Position numbers and translations under genes: made by a program. The notes beneath the pieces were generated by a model. That model was not told the DNA's origin, did not search any database, and was given only the letters and a program-made list of their open reading frames with translations. 64,000 bases of DNA from CBDCMJ01 sp965218875 (GTDB taxonomy: Bacteria > Chloroflexota > Dehalococcoidia > Lucifugimonadales > UBA3495), in the NCBI GenBank assembly GCA_965218875.1, contig OZ244707.1:2728001-2792000 (forward strand). The letters run 5' to 3'. Positions within the stretch are counted from its first letter, which is position 1, and the number at the start of each line of letters is the position of its first letter. Below, in pieces: positions 24,916 to 33,906 of the stretch.

Positions 24916-25101
24916 TTGGCCAAGGCGTCGAAAAAGCAAAAGTGGCTGCGCGAACCCAAGTTCCCCGGCAGGGCCCACAGCCGTTGTCACCGCTGCGGCC
25001 GCCCCAGGGCCTACATCCGGCACTTTGGGATATGCCGCATCTGCTTTAGACAGTTGGCCCTGGTGGGGGACTTGCCCGGAGTGCGCAAGGCCAGCCTGTA
25101 G
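24916..25101 (+). CDS. rpsN: 30S ribosomal protein S14, zinc-binding type
   Basis: 61 residues from a TTG start behind AGAGGAGAG. The zinc ligands are CHRC...CRIC, and RAYIRHFGICRICFRQLA matches the short S14 type Z. Confidence 0.96.
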   Translation: MAKASKKQKWLREPKFPGRAHSRCHRCGRPRAYIRHFGICRICFRQLALVGDLPGVRKASL

Positions 25102-25172
25102 CCCCGTAACGGACGGGGACGGCGCGGCCGGAGCGCGCGGAGAACATCGAGGAACCAGGGGAGTTACAAGTC

Positions 25173-25571
25173 ATGCCGGTTACCGACCCAGTGGCGGATA
25201 TGCTGACCCGAATGCGCAATGCCATTCAGGCGCGGCACGACAACGTGTTGATTCCCCATTCCAAGATGAAGCTGTCTATCGCCAGGATACTGAAAGAAGA
25301 GGGTTACATCCGGGACTTCGACACCCCCAGGGGACAGGCCCATCCCACACTGCGCATCCACCTGACCTACCGGGAGGGCCGCACCCCGGCCATCACCGGG
25401 TTGAAGAGGGTCAGCAAACCCGGACTTCGCACCTACGTGGGCAAGGGGGAGATACCCCGGGTGTACGGCGGCCTGGGCACCGCCATCCTCTCGACGTCGC
25501 GGGGCGTCATGGCCGGGCGTCAAGCCTGGCGTCAAGGCATTGGAGGGGAGTTGCTCTGTTATGTCTGGTGA
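25173..25571 (+). CDS. rpsH: 30S ribosomal protein S8
   Basis: 132 residues: DPVADMLTRMRNAIQARHDNV, KLSIARILKEEGYI, KRVSKPGLRTYVGKGEIPRV and GLGTAILSTSRGVM. Binds the central domain of 16S rRNA. The C-terminus overlaps the rplF start by 11 bases. Confidence 0.97.
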   Translation: MPVTDPVADMLTRMRNAIQARHDNVLIPHSKMKLSIARILKEEGYIRDFDTPRGQAHPTLRIHLTYREGRTPAITGLKRVSKPGLRTYVGKGEIPRVYGGLGTAILSTSRGVMAGRQAWRQGIGGELLCYVW

Positions 25572-26151
25572 AAAGGGCGCCGGAGGCAAGGTTCAGGAGA
25601 GGACCCTCTCCCGCATCGGGCGAAAACCCATACCGATCCCGACGGGGGTGCAGGTCGAAGTGGGCCACGGCCGGGTTACCGTGACCGGACCCAGGGGCGT
25701 CCTGATCCAGGAGTACCACCCGGACGTAACGGTCAGGGTGGAAGACGGGATGGTCTTGGTGGAGCGCCTCTCCCGGAGCAACTATCACCACGCGCTGCAC
25801 GGGCTGGCCCGCAGTCTCATCGCCAACGCCGTGACCGGGGTCAGCGAGGGATATACCAAGACCCTGGAGTTAATGGGCGTGGGATACCGGGTCCAGGCAG
25901 CCAACGAAGGCATCGTGCTCACCGTGGGTTACAGCCACCCGGTGGAGATAGCCCCGGAGCCCGGGGTGACGATGGAAGTGGAGGGGAACAACCGCATCCA
26001 CGTGCGGGGCGTGGACAAGCAGAAAGTGGGCAACCTGGCGGCCAAGATACGCAAGGTCAGACGCCCCAACGCCTACAAGGAGAAGGGCATCCGCTACCAG
26101 GGAGAGGCCCTTCACCTCAAGCCCGGTAAAGCCGCGGCCCGGAAGGCTTAG
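25561..26151 (+). CDS. rplF: 50S ribosomal protein L6
   Basis: 196 residues from the ATG at 25561 (GGAGGGGAG about ten bases upstream); an in-frame codon at 25540 would add seven unlikely residues. SRIGRKPIPIPTGVQVEV, KTLELMGVGYRVQ and KVGNLAAKIRKVRRPNAYKEKGIRY are diagnostic. A short Gly-rich leader precedes the core. Confidence 0.95.
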   Translation: MSGEKGAGGKVQERTLSRIGRKPIPIPTGVQVEVGHGRVTVTGPRGVLIQEYHPDVTVRVEDGMVLVERLSRSNYHHALHGLARSLIANAVTGVSEGYTKTLELMGVGYRVQAANEGIVLTVGYSHPVEIAPEPGVTMEVEGNNRIHVRGVDKQKVGNLAAKIRKVRRPNAYKEKGIRYQGEALHLKPGKAAARKA

Positions 26152-26153
26152 TC

Positions 26154-26519
26154 GTGGGCAAGGACAAGAACGCCAGAAGGCTTCGAATTGTGCGCCACTC
26201 CCGGGTGCGGAAGAAGGTACGGGGCACCTCGGAGCGGCCCCGGCTGTGCGTGTTCCGAAGCCTGCGTCACATATACGCCCAGGTGATCGACGATACCCAG
26301 GGATGCACGCTGGCCGCGGCCACCAGCCAGGAAGCCCAGCAACAGGGCGCGGACAGCGCTTCCAAGCTGGCCCTCTCCGAGGCCGTGGGCAAGCTAGTGG
26401 CGGAACGGGCCAAAGCGAAGGGTATCACCCAGGTGGTGTTCGACCGCGGGGGATACAAGTACCACGGACGGGTCAAGGCCCTGGCCGACGGCTCCCGGGA
26501 AGCCGGTCTGGCGTTTTGA
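26154..26519 (+). CDS. rplR: 50S ribosomal protein L18
   Basis: 121 residues from GTG: RHSRVRKKVRGTSERPRLCVFRS, YAQVIDDTQGCTLAAAT and VVFDRGGYKYHGRVKALADGSREAGL. Binds 5S rRNA with L5. Confidence 0.96.
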   Translation: MGKDKNARRLRIVRHSRVRKKVRGTSERPRLCVFRSLRHIYAQVIDDTQGCTLAAATSQEAQQQGADSASKLALSEAVGKLVAERAKAKGITQVVFDRGGYKYHGRVKALADGSREAGLAF

Positions 26520-26581
26520 CCCGGCTTTGCGCCCAAGGAGCCGCTCACGCGGCGGCCGACTCGAGGAGATGAAAGCAGCGC

Positions 26582-27136
26582 ATGGTGTCTACATTCGATA
26601 GAGGTCAGACCGGAGGAAGGGGCCAGTTCGGACGGCAGCGGGAAGAAGACCCCTCCGGGATGTCGGAGCGGGTGGTGTTCACCCGGCGCATCGCCAAAGT
26701 GGTCAAAGGGGGGAGACGCCTGCGCTTCAACGCCCTGGTGGTGGTGGGAGACGGGCAAGGCCAGGTGGGGGCCGGACTGGGTAAGGCCCTGGTGATTCCC
26801 GACGCGGTCCGCAAGGGCAACGCCATCGCCCGGCGAAACATGGTGGAAATTCCCCTCAAGGGGAGCACCATACCGCAGCAGATCACAGTGAAGCGGGGCG
26901 CGACCATCGTGCTGATCAAACCGGCCCGGGAGGGGACTGGCGTCATCGCCGCCGGGGCCATGCGAGCTATGCTGGAGCTGGCCGGGGTCAAAGACGTGGT
27001 GGGCAAGTCCCTGGGCTCCCGGAATCCCATCAACATCGTCTACGCCACGCTGGAGGCCCTGCGGCAACTCCGCGACCCGCAAAAGGAACTGGCCTTGAGA
27101 GGCCGCAGGACCCAGGAGACCGCCGCCCAGGCGTGA
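26582..27136 (+). CDS. rpsE: 30S ribosomal protein S5
   Basis: 184 residues. After a Gly/Arg-rich leader come ERVVFTRRIAKVVKGGRRLRFNALVVVGDGQGQVG, the conserved G-K-A block and GVKDVVGKSLGSRNPINIV. Important for decoding fidelity. The start follows GAGGAGATG closely. Confidence 0.97.
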   Translation: MVSTFDRGQTGGRGQFGRQREEDPSGMSERVVFTRRIAKVVKGGRRLRFNALVVVGDGQGQVGAGLGKALVIPDAVRKGNAIARRNMVEIPLKGSTIPQQITVKRGATIVLIKPAREGTGVIAAGAMRAMLELAGVKDVVGKSLGSRNPINIVYATLEALRQLRDPQKELALRGRRTQETAAQA

Positions 27137-27285
27137 ACCGCGAAACGCGGGGCTGTTGCGGCCTCCTGCCGGCAGCGTGACGCCGGCGGGGATTGAGCGG
27201 CAGAGACGGACCGACAAGGACCCCGCACCCTTTCCTCAGCGGCGTTAACGGCGCCGGCACAACACTCGGCAGTACGGGTAAAGTC

Positions 27286-27477
27286 ATGTCTCAACTCAAG
27301 ATCACATGGATGAAAAGCTGTATCGGCCGGCCCGAATCCCAACGGCGAATCATTCGCTCGCTGGGACTCAAGCGCCTGCATCACGTGGTGGTCCTGCCGG
27401 ACACTCCGGGCATCAGAGGCATGGTAAACAAAGTCATTCACCTGGTTTCGGTGGAGGAACTGGACACGACCGGGTAG
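27286..27477 (+). CDS. rpmD: 50S ribosomal protein L30
   Basis: 63 residues: LKITWMKSCIGRPESQRRIIRSLGLKRL and GMVNKVIHLVSVEEL. The ATG at 27286 gives the standard length; an upstream in-frame extension to 27193 shows no L30 similarity. A 149-base gap after rpsE is unusually wide for this cluster, and nothing is recognised in it. Confidence 0.93.
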   Translation: MSQLKITWMKSCIGRPESQRRIIRSLGLKRLHHVVVLPDTPGIRGMVNKVIHLVSVEELDTTG

Positions 27478-27493
27478 CTCGAGGGATCACTCC

Positions 27494-27946
27494 ATGATGG
27501 AACACCAGTTGGCCCCCAACAAGGGAGCCAGGAGACCCCGGAAAAGGATTGGACGGGGCGACGCCGCCGGTCAGGGCAGCACGGCCGGAAAGGGCATGAA
27601 GGGCCAGAAGTCCCGCTCCGGCAGAAAGGTCCGGCCCGGCTTCGAGGGCGGGCAGCTGCCCATAATCAAGGGCCTGCCCATGAAGCGCGGGTTCAACAAC
27701 CCGTTCAAGACTTACTATTCCCTGATCGCGGTCGAAACCCTGGACAGCTTCACCCCGGGCGACCGCATCACCCCGGAAGAGCTGCTGCGGCATGGTCACC
27801 TGAAGAACCTGAACCGTCCGGTAAAAATCGTAGGCGACGGGGAAATAAGCAAAGCGGTGACCGTGGCCGTCCACAAGTTTACAGGTTCCGCCAAGGCAAA
27901 GATCGAAGCGGCGGGCGGGACGGTGGAGGAACTCCACGCTAGATGA
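27494..27946 (+). CDS. rplO: 50S ribosomal protein L15
   Basis: 150 residues: LAPNKGARRPRKRIGRGDAAGQG, TAGKGMKGQKSRSG, GFEGGQLPIIKGLPMKRGF and the C-terminal SAKAKIEAAGGTVE. The stop overlaps the secY start as ATGA. Confidence 0.96.
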   Translation: MMEHQLAPNKGARRPRKRIGRGDAAGQGSTAGKGMKGQKSRSGRKVRPGFEGGQLPIIKGLPMKRGFNNPFKTYYSLIAVETLDSFTPGDRITPEELLRHGHLKNLNRPVKIVGDGEISKAVTVAVHKFTGSAKAKIEAAGGTVEELHAR

Positions 27947-29271
27947 TATCCACGGGCGCCCAAGGAGGACGCTTTCCTCGCCTGATCCAGGCCGCTATCG
28001 ACGCATTCAGCTTACCGGATCTCAGGGCCAAGATACTATTTACGCTGGCCATACTGGCCCTATACCGCTTCACCGCTCAGATCCCCCTGCCCGGCATCGA
28101 CACCGAGCAACTGGGTATCCTGTTCGACAACAATCAGTTGCTGGGCTTCCTGGACCTCTTCAGCGGCGGCGCCCTGCGCCGGATGAGCATAGTGGCGCTG
28201 GGCGTGTTCCCCTACATCACGTCCTCCATCGTGATCCAGCTTCTCACTCCGGTGGTGCCCCAGCTTCAAGACCTGTCTCGAGAGGGGGAAGCCGGGCGCG
28301 TGAAGTTGAGCCGGATAACCCACTGGCTCACCGTACCCATCGCCCTGGCCCAGGGCTACGGCCAGCTGGTGCTGCTGGAACAGAGCAACGTGCTGGGGCC
28401 CATCGGGTTTACCGGCGACGCCGTGCTTCCCACCATCGCGGCCCTGTTTTCCATAACCGCCGGGACCATGTTCCTGGTGTGGCTCGGGGAGCTGATAACG
28501 GAGAAAGGGATTGGCAACGGCATCTCGTTGATCATCTTCGCCGGCATAGTCGCCGGTTTCCCCGGGCTGCTCAGCCAGGGGTTCCTGGACCGGGACAACG
28601 TGCTGGGCATAGGCTTCTTCGCCTTGATCGGCGTGTTGATCATCGCGCTGATAGTGATGTTCAACGAAGCCCACCGGCGAATCCCCGTCCAGTACGGGCG
28701 CAGCGTTTTCCGGGGCGGGAGAATGTACCGGCAAAGCGGCGCCACCTACCTGCCGCTGAGAATCAACTCGGCGGGCATGATACCCCTCATATTCGCCTTC
28801 TCCATCGTGATTCTCCCCGGCACCATCGCCACGTACTTCGCCACCAACTCGGGCTGGTTGGGCGACGTGGCCCGTTTCTTCGCGGACCTGCTGGTGCCCA
28901 CCGCCCCGCTGTACTGGGTACTGGTGTTCATCCTGGTGGTCATCTTCACCTTCTTCTACACCCTGGTGGTGTTCAACCAGCAGCAACTGGCGGAGAACCT
29001 GCAGCGCAACGGCGGCTTTGTGCTGGGCATACGGCCGGGCAAGCCCACCCAAGACTACCTGAACCGGGTGATCGTCCGGATCACCCTGGGAGGCGCCCTC
29101 TTCCTGGGATTCATTGCCATAGTGCCCTACCTGGCGTCGCTGGTAACCGACGTGCAGGCCATATCCCTCAGCAGCACCAGCCTACTGATCATGGTGGGAG
29201 TGGGACTGGACACGCTGCGCCAGTTGGAAGCGCAGTTGATGATGCGAAACTACGAAGGATTCTTGAGATAG
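27943..29271 (+). CDS. secY: Preprotein translocase subunit SecY
   Basis: The 442-residue protein has ten hydrophobic segments and forms the protein-conducting channel of the Sec system. Diagnostic stretches: RFTAQIPLPGIDTEQL, LGVFPYITSSIVIQLLTPVVPQL, ITEKGIGNGISLIIFAGI, ERRIPVQY-type AHRRIPVQYGR, RINSAGMIPLIFA and the C-terminal ALMMRNYEGF-like end (QLMMRNYEGFLR). Co-translated with rplO. Confidence 0.97.
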   Translation: MISTGAQGGRFPRLIQAAIDAFSLPDLRAKILFTLAILALYRFTAQIPLPGIDTEQLGILFDNNQLLGFLDLFSGGALRRMSIVALGVFPYITSSIVIQLLTPVVPQLQDLSREGEAGRVKLSRITHWLTVPIALAQGYGQLVLLEQSNVLGPIGFTGDAVLPTIAALFSITAGTMFLVWLGELITEKGIGNGISLIIFAGIVAGFPGLLSQGFLDRDNVLGIGFFALIGVLIIALIVMFNEAHRRIPVQYGRSVFRGGRMYRQSGATYLPLRINSAGMIPLIFAFSIVILPGTIATYFATNSGWLGDVARFFADLLVPTAPLYWVLVFILVVIFTFFYTLVVFNQQQLAENLQRNGGFVLGIRPGKPTQDYLNRVIVRITLGGALFLGFIAIVPYLASLVTDVQAISLSSTSLLIMVGVGLDTLRQLEAQLMMRNYEGFLR

Positions 29272-29294
29272 CCGCGCCCGGGGAAATAAGGCTT

Positions 29295-29954
29295 GTGCTC
29301 TTTGGCCCGCCGGGCGCCGGCAAGGGCACCCAGGCTAGTCTCTTGAAGGACAAGCTGGGGGTGGCCCATATCTCCTCCGGAGACCTGTTCCGGCGCAACC
29401 TACAGGAGCAAACGCCTCTGGGCATCAAGGCTGCCGAGTATATGGACCGCGGCCTGCTGGTGCCCGACGAGGTGACCATAGACATTGTTCTGGACGCCGT
29501 GCTCGCCCTCAAGCCGGAGCAGGGGTTCATATTGGACGGCTTTCCCCGCAACCCGGACCAGGCGAAGGCCCTGGAAGAGGCCCTGGACCGCCGGGCGCGG
29601 GGCCTGGACAAGGTGGTGCACATCGACGTTCCAGAGCCGGAGTTGGTGCAGCGCCTGAGCGGGCGGTTCAATTGCCGGGAGTGCCAGGCGCCCCACAACC
29701 AGGAACAAACATTGCCGCCAGAGGAAGACGGCGGCGGCACGGGCGGGAAGCCGCGTTGCGTCCAGTGCGGGGGAGAGTTATACGAGCGGGCCGACGACCA
29801 ACCGGAAGCAGTGCGGCAGCGGCTGGAGGTGTACCGGACGGAGACCGCTCCCGTTCTGGACTTTTATCGAGGGAGAGGGATCCTGGCGGACGTACCCGGG
29901 TCAGGAGACGTCCGGTCGGTAAATGAACGGGTGCTGGCAACGCTATCCCCGTGA
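29295..29954 (+). CDS. adk: Adenylate kinase
   Basis: Interconverts ATP, ADP and AMP. P-loop FGPPGAGKGTQA, AMP-binding SSGDLFRRN, GFILDGFPRNPDQA, and a zinc-type LID with CREC...CVQC. The start is unclear: no ATG lies between secY and the P-loop in this frame. GTG at 29295 gives 219 aa beginning just before the P-loop; an ATA three codons earlier would match the usual MRLVL start but would be a rare codon. Positioned between secY and map as usual. Confidence 0.92.
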   Translation: MLFGPPGAGKGTQASLLKDKLGVAHISSGDLFRRNLQEQTPLGIKAAEYMDRGLLVPDEVTIDIVLDAVLALKPEQGFILDGFPRNPDQAKALEEALDRRARGLDKVVHIDVPEPELVQRLSGRFNCRECQAPHNQEQTLPPEEDGGGTGGKPRCVQCGGELYERADDQPEAVRQRLEVYRTETAPVLDFYRGRGILADVPGSGDVRSVNERVLATLSP

Positions 29955-30023
29955 TACCCTCGAATTACAAGCGTCCCGCAGACCGGGTTTCCAAGAATCC
30001 GATTCCAGAGTAGAATAGCTAAG

Positions 30024-30830
30024 GTGAAGCAAGACCGGAAAATCAATACGGCCTCCAATTCAAGTCCCGCTTACAAGGGGGGCATTACCATCAAGTCCCC
30101 CCAGGAATTGGAGTCCATGCGCCGGGCCGGAGCCATTGTGGGTTCGGTCATTGCCCTCCTCAAGCGCTCGGTGGAGCCCGGGCTCACCACCAAGGACTTG
30201 GACCGGATGGCTCGCGAGGAAATCACCCGGTTGGGAGGGAAGCCCACCTTCAAAGGCTACCGGGGCTTCCCGGCGTCCATATGCACGTCGGTCAACGAAG
30301 AGATCGTGCACGGCATCCCCGGCAAGAGGGTCTTGAAAGAAGGGGATGTCCTCAAGGTGGATGTCGGCGCCACCATCGAGGGCATGATCGGCGACGCCGC
30401 CGTATCGCTGCCGGTGGGCCAGGTGAGCCCGGAGGCCGCGGCGCTCGTGGAGACCACCAGGGAAAGCCTGGAGGCAGGAATAGAAGCGACGGTCCCCGGG
30501 AACCGGATTGGCGACATCGGAGTTGCGGTCCAAACCGTGGGCGAGTCGCGGGGCTATGGCGTAGTCCGGGAGTTCGTGGGTCACGGCGTGGGCCGGTTCC
30601 TGCACGAGGACCCACAGGTGCCCAACTACGGTCAGCCCGGAATGGGCCCCCTGCTGCGCCCTGGGATGTGCCTGGCCATCGAGCCGATGCTGAACCTGGG
30701 CGACTGGCGCACCCTAACTCTCGCCGACAACTGGACGGTGGTCACCGCGGACGGCAAGCTGTCCGCCCACTTCGAACACACCATCGCCATAACCGAGACC
30801 GGGCCCGAGATTCTCACCGTCCACGAATGA
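30024..30830 (+). CDS. map: Methionine aminopeptidase, type I
   Basis: Removes N-terminal Met from new proteins. The 268 residues (GTG start) carry the five metal ligands Asp113, Asp124, His187, Glu220 and Glu251 in the contexts KVDVGATIEGMIGD, VGHGVGR, AIEPML and HFEHTIAIT. A 20-residue non-conserved leader precedes the core. Confidence 0.95.
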   Translation: MKQDRKINTASNSSPAYKGGITIKSPQELESMRRAGAIVGSVIALLKRSVEPGLTTKDLDRMAREEITRLGGKPTFKGYRGFPASICTSVNEEIVHGIPGKRVLKEGDVLKVDVGATIEGMIGDAAVSLPVGQVSPEAAALVETTRESLEAGIEATVPGNRIGDIGVAVQTVGESRGYGVVREFVGHGVGRFLHEDPQVPNYGQPGMGPLLRPGMCLAIEPMLNLGDWRTLTLADNWTVVTADGKLSAHFEHTIAITETGPEILTVHE

Positions 30831-30888
30831 GGCCCCCGAGCGGTCGAGCAGCCGCACAGAGGGCCAAAAGGAGCAGTCCGGGGAGTAT

Positions 30889-31107
30889 ATGTCGAAAAAA
30901 CAGGCGATCGAAGTAGAGGCCAGCGTCAAGGAAGCCCTGCCCAACGGAATGTTCAGGGTGGAGTTGCCCAACGACCATGAGGTGCTAGCCCACGTGTCCG
31001 GAAAGATCCGGATGCACTTTATCCGGGTGCTGCCGGGAGACCGGGTGCTGGTGGAACTCTCGCCCTATGACCTGACTCGCGGCCGCATAACTTACCGCTT
31101 CAAGTAA
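30889..31107 (+). CDS. infA: Translation initiation factor IF-1
   Basis: 72 residues, an OB fold: EVEASVKEALPNGMFRVELPNDHEVLAHVSGKIRMHFIRVLPGDRV. Preceded by AAAGGAG. Typical neighbour of map and rpmJ. Confidence 0.96.
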   Translation: MSKKQAIEVEASVKEALPNGMFRVELPNDHEVLAHVSGKIRMHFIRVLPGDRVLVELSPYDLTRGRITYRFK

Positions 31108-31125
31108 ACACGGGGTAAAGCAACT

Positions 31126-31239
31126 GTGAAAGTATCCGCATCGGTGAAGCCGCGGTGCGACAAGTGCCGCGTCATCAAGCGAAAAGGGGTGGTGAGAATC
31201 ATCTGCATCAACCCCAGGCATTCCCAACGGCAAGGTTAG
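31126..31239 (+). CDS. rpmJ: 50S ribosomal protein L36
   Basis: 37 residues from a GTG start: VKVSASVKPRCDKCRVIKRKG, then VVRIICINPRHSQRQG. Zinc ligands Cys11, Cys14, Cys27 and His32 are all present. It sits between infA and rpsM, its usual place. Confidence 0.95.
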   Translation: MKVSASVKPRCDKCRVIKRKGVVRIICINPRHSQRQG

Positions 31240-31265
31240 ACCAGCCGGCCCGCAGGAGGCGACAA

Positions 31266-31658
31266 GTGGTTCGAATCGCTGGAGTCGACGTGCCCGACCG
31301 CAAGAAGGCCCACGTGGCCCTACGCAGCATTCATGGCATCGGGCCCACCATAGCCGCAGAGATACTGGAAAAGGCAGACATCGACCCGACAATGCCTCCC
31401 AGGATGAACGAGCTTAGTCCTGAGCAACTGGACCGCATCCGGGAGTTGGTGGACCGGGAGTACCTGGCCGAGGGGGACCTGCGGCGTGAGGTCAACCAGA
31501 ACATCCGCCGCCTGATCGAAATAGGCTCCTACCGCGGGCTGCGCCACCGCCGCGGCCTTCCGGCCCACGGGCAGCGCACCCGCACCAACGCCCGCACGCG
31601 CAAGGGCCCGCGCCGCACCGTGGCCGGGCGGGGCCGCCGCACCGGAGCCAAGAAGTAG
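31266..31658 (+). CDS. rpsM: 30S ribosomal protein S13
   Basis: 130 residues. The GTG at 31266 is chosen because AGGAGG lies six bases upstream and the protein then begins VVRIAGVDVPDRKKAHVAL. GIGPTIAAEILEKADID, GSYRGLRHRRGLPAHGQRTRTNARTRKGPRRTVAG complete the family pattern. Confidence 0.96.
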   Translation: MVRIAGVDVPDRKKAHVALRSIHGIGPTIAAEILEKADIDPTMPPRMNELSPEQLDRIRELVDREYLAEGDLRREVNQNIRRLIEIGSYRGLRHRRGLPAHGQRTRTNARTRKGPRRTVAGRGRRTGAKK

Positions 31659-31694
31659 CCCCGGAAGCAGCTCAAGAAGTAACAGAGAGGAAAC

Positions 31695-32078
31695 ATGCCC
31701 AGACCTCGATCCAGAAGGCGGGAACGGCGCAATATCCCCCATGGGCACGCCTACATATATTCCACCTTCAACAATACGCTCATCAGCATTACCGACGCCC
31801 AGGGCGGCGTAATCTCTTCCGCCAGCGCCGGCACCGTGGGATTCAAGGGTTCCCGCAAAGGGACGGCCTTTGCCGCCCAGCGGGCCGCCGAGCAGGCCGC
31901 GCGGCGCGGGATGGACCAGGGCCTGCGCCAGGTAGACGTGCTCATCAAGGGGCCGGGCGCCGGGCGAGAGGCCGCCATACGCTCTCTTCAAGGCGCCGGG
32001 CTGGTGGTCACCAGCATCCGGGACGTGACTCCCATTCCTCACAACGGCTGCAGGCCCCCAAAACGGAGAAGGGTGTAG
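31695..32078 (+). CDS. rpsK: 30S ribosomal protein S11
   Basis: 127 residues: HGHAYIYSTFNNTLISITDAQGGVISSASAGTVGFKGSRKGTAFAAQ and TPIPHNGCRPPKRRRV. Platform protein near the mRNA exit. Confidence 0.97.
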   Translation: MPRPRSRRRERRNIPHGHAYIYSTFNNTLISITDAQGGVISSASAGTVGFKGSRKGTAFAAQRAAEQAARRGMDQGLRQVDVLIKGPGAGREAAIRSLQGAGLVVTSIRDVTPIPHNGCRPPKRRRV

Positions 32079-32090
32079 GACAGATATAGC

Positions 32091-32717
32091 ATGGGCAGAT
32101 ATGTTGGGCCGTCCTGCCGGCTGTGCCGCAGGTCCGGCGAAAAGCTATTCCTAAAGGGTGACCGGTGCTTCACTCCCCGCTGCGCGTTCGAACGCCGCCG
32201 GACGCCCCCCGGCGACGTGAGCAGGCGGCGCCGCAGGGCCTCGGACTACGGGACCCATCTGCTGGAAAAGCAGAAGGCCAAGTACATCTACGGCGTCTTC
32301 GAGGACCAGTTCCGGCGCTACATGGCCGAGGCGTTCAACACACCCGGCATCACCGGCATAAACCTGCTGCGCTCGCTGGAGCGCCGCTTCGACAACGTCA
32401 TCTTCCTGTTGGGCTTTGCCGACTCCCGCAAGCAGGCCCGCCAGATGGTGAGACACGGCCACTTTCAGGTGAACGGCGTCAAGACCGACATCCCCTCCTA
32501 CCAGGTCCGGGCGGGAGACGCGATCACGTGGAAGGAGTCGGTGAAGTCCACCGACTATTTCAAAGAACGCACCAGCGGAATTCCCAAGCGCCCCGTGCCG
32601 GCGTGGCTGGGATTGGACCAGTCGGAAATGACCGGCCGAGTGATGTCATTGCCTGCCGACGAAGACCTGCGCCAGACTTTGGACTCCCGGCTGATAGTAG
32701 AGTTTTACTCGAGGTAG
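32091..32717 (+). CDS. rpsD: 30S ribosomal protein S4
   Basis: 208 residues: MGRYVGPSCRLCRRSGEKLFLKG with a CxxC-like cysteine cluster (zinc-type S4), SLERRFDNVIFLLGFADSRKQARQMVRHGHFQVNG as the S4 RNA-binding domain. An assembly initiator of the 30S subunit. Confidence 0.97.
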   Translation: MGRYVGPSCRLCRRSGEKLFLKGDRCFTPRCAFERRRTPPGDVSRRRRRASDYGTHLLEKQKAKYIYGVFEDQFRRYMAEAFNTPGITGINLLRSLERRFDNVIFLLGFADSRKQARQMVRHGHFQVNGVKTDIPSYQVRAGDAITWKESVKSTDYFKERTSGIPKRPVPAWLGLDQSEMTGRVMSLPADEDLRQTLDSRLIVEFYSR

Positions 32718-32725
32718 TGAGCTAG

Positions 32726-33904
32726 ATGCTAGAAACTTTTCTCCTTCCTCCCGTTCCCGCAGAGGCTGTGCCCGAAACGCTGAAGCCCAGCGTTCACGTG
32801 CTCAAGTCGGATGAGTTCTACGGGAAGATAGCGGTGGAGCCCCTGCGGCGGGGATTCGGCCTCACCATCGGAAATCCGTTGCGGAGAATCTTGCTCAGCT
32901 CCACCACCGGCAGCGCAATAACCTGGGTGAAGATAGAAGAGGTGGTCCACGAATACACGGCCATCGAGGGCGTTAAAGAAGAGGTGATGGAGCTCCTGCT
33001 CAACGTCAAGCGTATCCGGGTCCGGGCCCAATCCGGCCGGGCGGGAAAGATGCGGCTGGACGTGACGGGAGAAGGCCGGGTGTGCGCGGGAGACATTGCC
33101 ACGTCCAGCGACTTCGAGATTGTCAACCCGGAGCTTCACTTGGCAACCCTGGACTCCAAGGACTCCCACCTCTCCATCGAGTTCAACGTGGAGCAGGGAG
33201 TCGGGTATAGACCAGCCGCGCCGGGCGACGGGACCACCAACCCTCCGGTGGGAGTCCTGCCGGTGGACGCGGTGTTCAGCCCCGTCAGGAAGGTGAACTA
33301 CAGCGTCGAACACACCAGGGTTGGCCAGATCACCGACTTCGAGCGGTTGGTCATGGAAGTCTGGACCGACAGCACCGTATCCCCGGTGGAAGCGGTGCGG
33401 TACGCGGCCGACCGCATGCTGGACCACTTCTTCCTGTTCGCCAATCTGGACCGCACCACCGAAGGGGGCGGCGAGCGGACTTCCATGACGGTGTCCCCGG
33501 AGATTTACCAGACGCCAATCGATCGACTCGAACTGTCCCCCAGGACCCTCAACTGCCTCAAGCGCGCCCACATCGCCAAGGTCGGCGACGTGCTGGACAT
33601 GTCCAACGAAGAGCTGATGAAGATACGCAACTTCGGTGAAAAATCACTGGTGGAGTTGCGGGAAAAGCTGGCATTACGCGGCATCTCCGGCCAAGCCGGG
33701 ACTGCGGCTGACGAGGGCGCGGGCGTGGAATATTTGTCCGCGGAGGACATCGGCGAACTCATGGGCGGCGACGCGCCCGTAGCCTTAGAGGAGGCGGCCG
33801 GCGCGGGTTTGTATACCGACGACTCCGCCCTGCCGGACAGCGGCGAGGCCGATGGAGAGGAGACCACCGAGGGCGTCGAAGACGAAGAGGAGGACCCTGA
33901 CTAG
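32726..33904 (+). CDS. rpoA: RNA polymerase alpha subunit with acidic C-terminal tail
   Basis: Residues 1 to about 235 form the assembly domain (FYGKIAVEPLRRGFGLTIGNPLRRILLSS; HTRVGQITDFERLVMEVWTD). The C-terminal domain binds DNA and activators (LELSPRTLNCLKRAHIAKVGDVL; IRNFGEKSLVELREKL). A tail of roughly 70 residues then continues past the usual end, finishing in an acidic DEEEDPD run, for 392 aa against about 315-330 normally. Confidence 0.96.
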   Translation: MLETFLLPPVPAEAVPETLKPSVHVLKSDEFYGKIAVEPLRRGFGLTIGNPLRRILLSSTTGSAITWVKIEEVVHEYTAIEGVKEEVMELLLNVKRIRVRAQSGRAGKMRLDVTGEGRVCAGDIATSSDFEIVNPELHLATLDSKDSHLSIEFNVEQGVGYRPAAPGDGTTNPPVGVLPVDAVFSPVRKVNYSVEHTRVGQITDFERLVMEVWTDSTVSPVEAVRYAADRMLDHFFLFANLDRTTEGGGERTSMTVSPEIYQTPIDRLELSPRTLNCLKRAHIAKVGDVLDMSNEELMKIRNFGEKSLVELREKLALRGISGQAGTAADEGAGVEYLSAEDIGELMGGDAPVALEEAAGAGLYTDDSALPDSGEADGEETTEGVEDEEEDPD

Positions 33905-33906
33905 CC

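Noticed and set aside
28479..29294. N-terminal extension of adenylate kinase through secY
   Set aside because: The frame is open but overlaps secY out of frame; the protein there is low-complexity and unlike any adenylate kinase.
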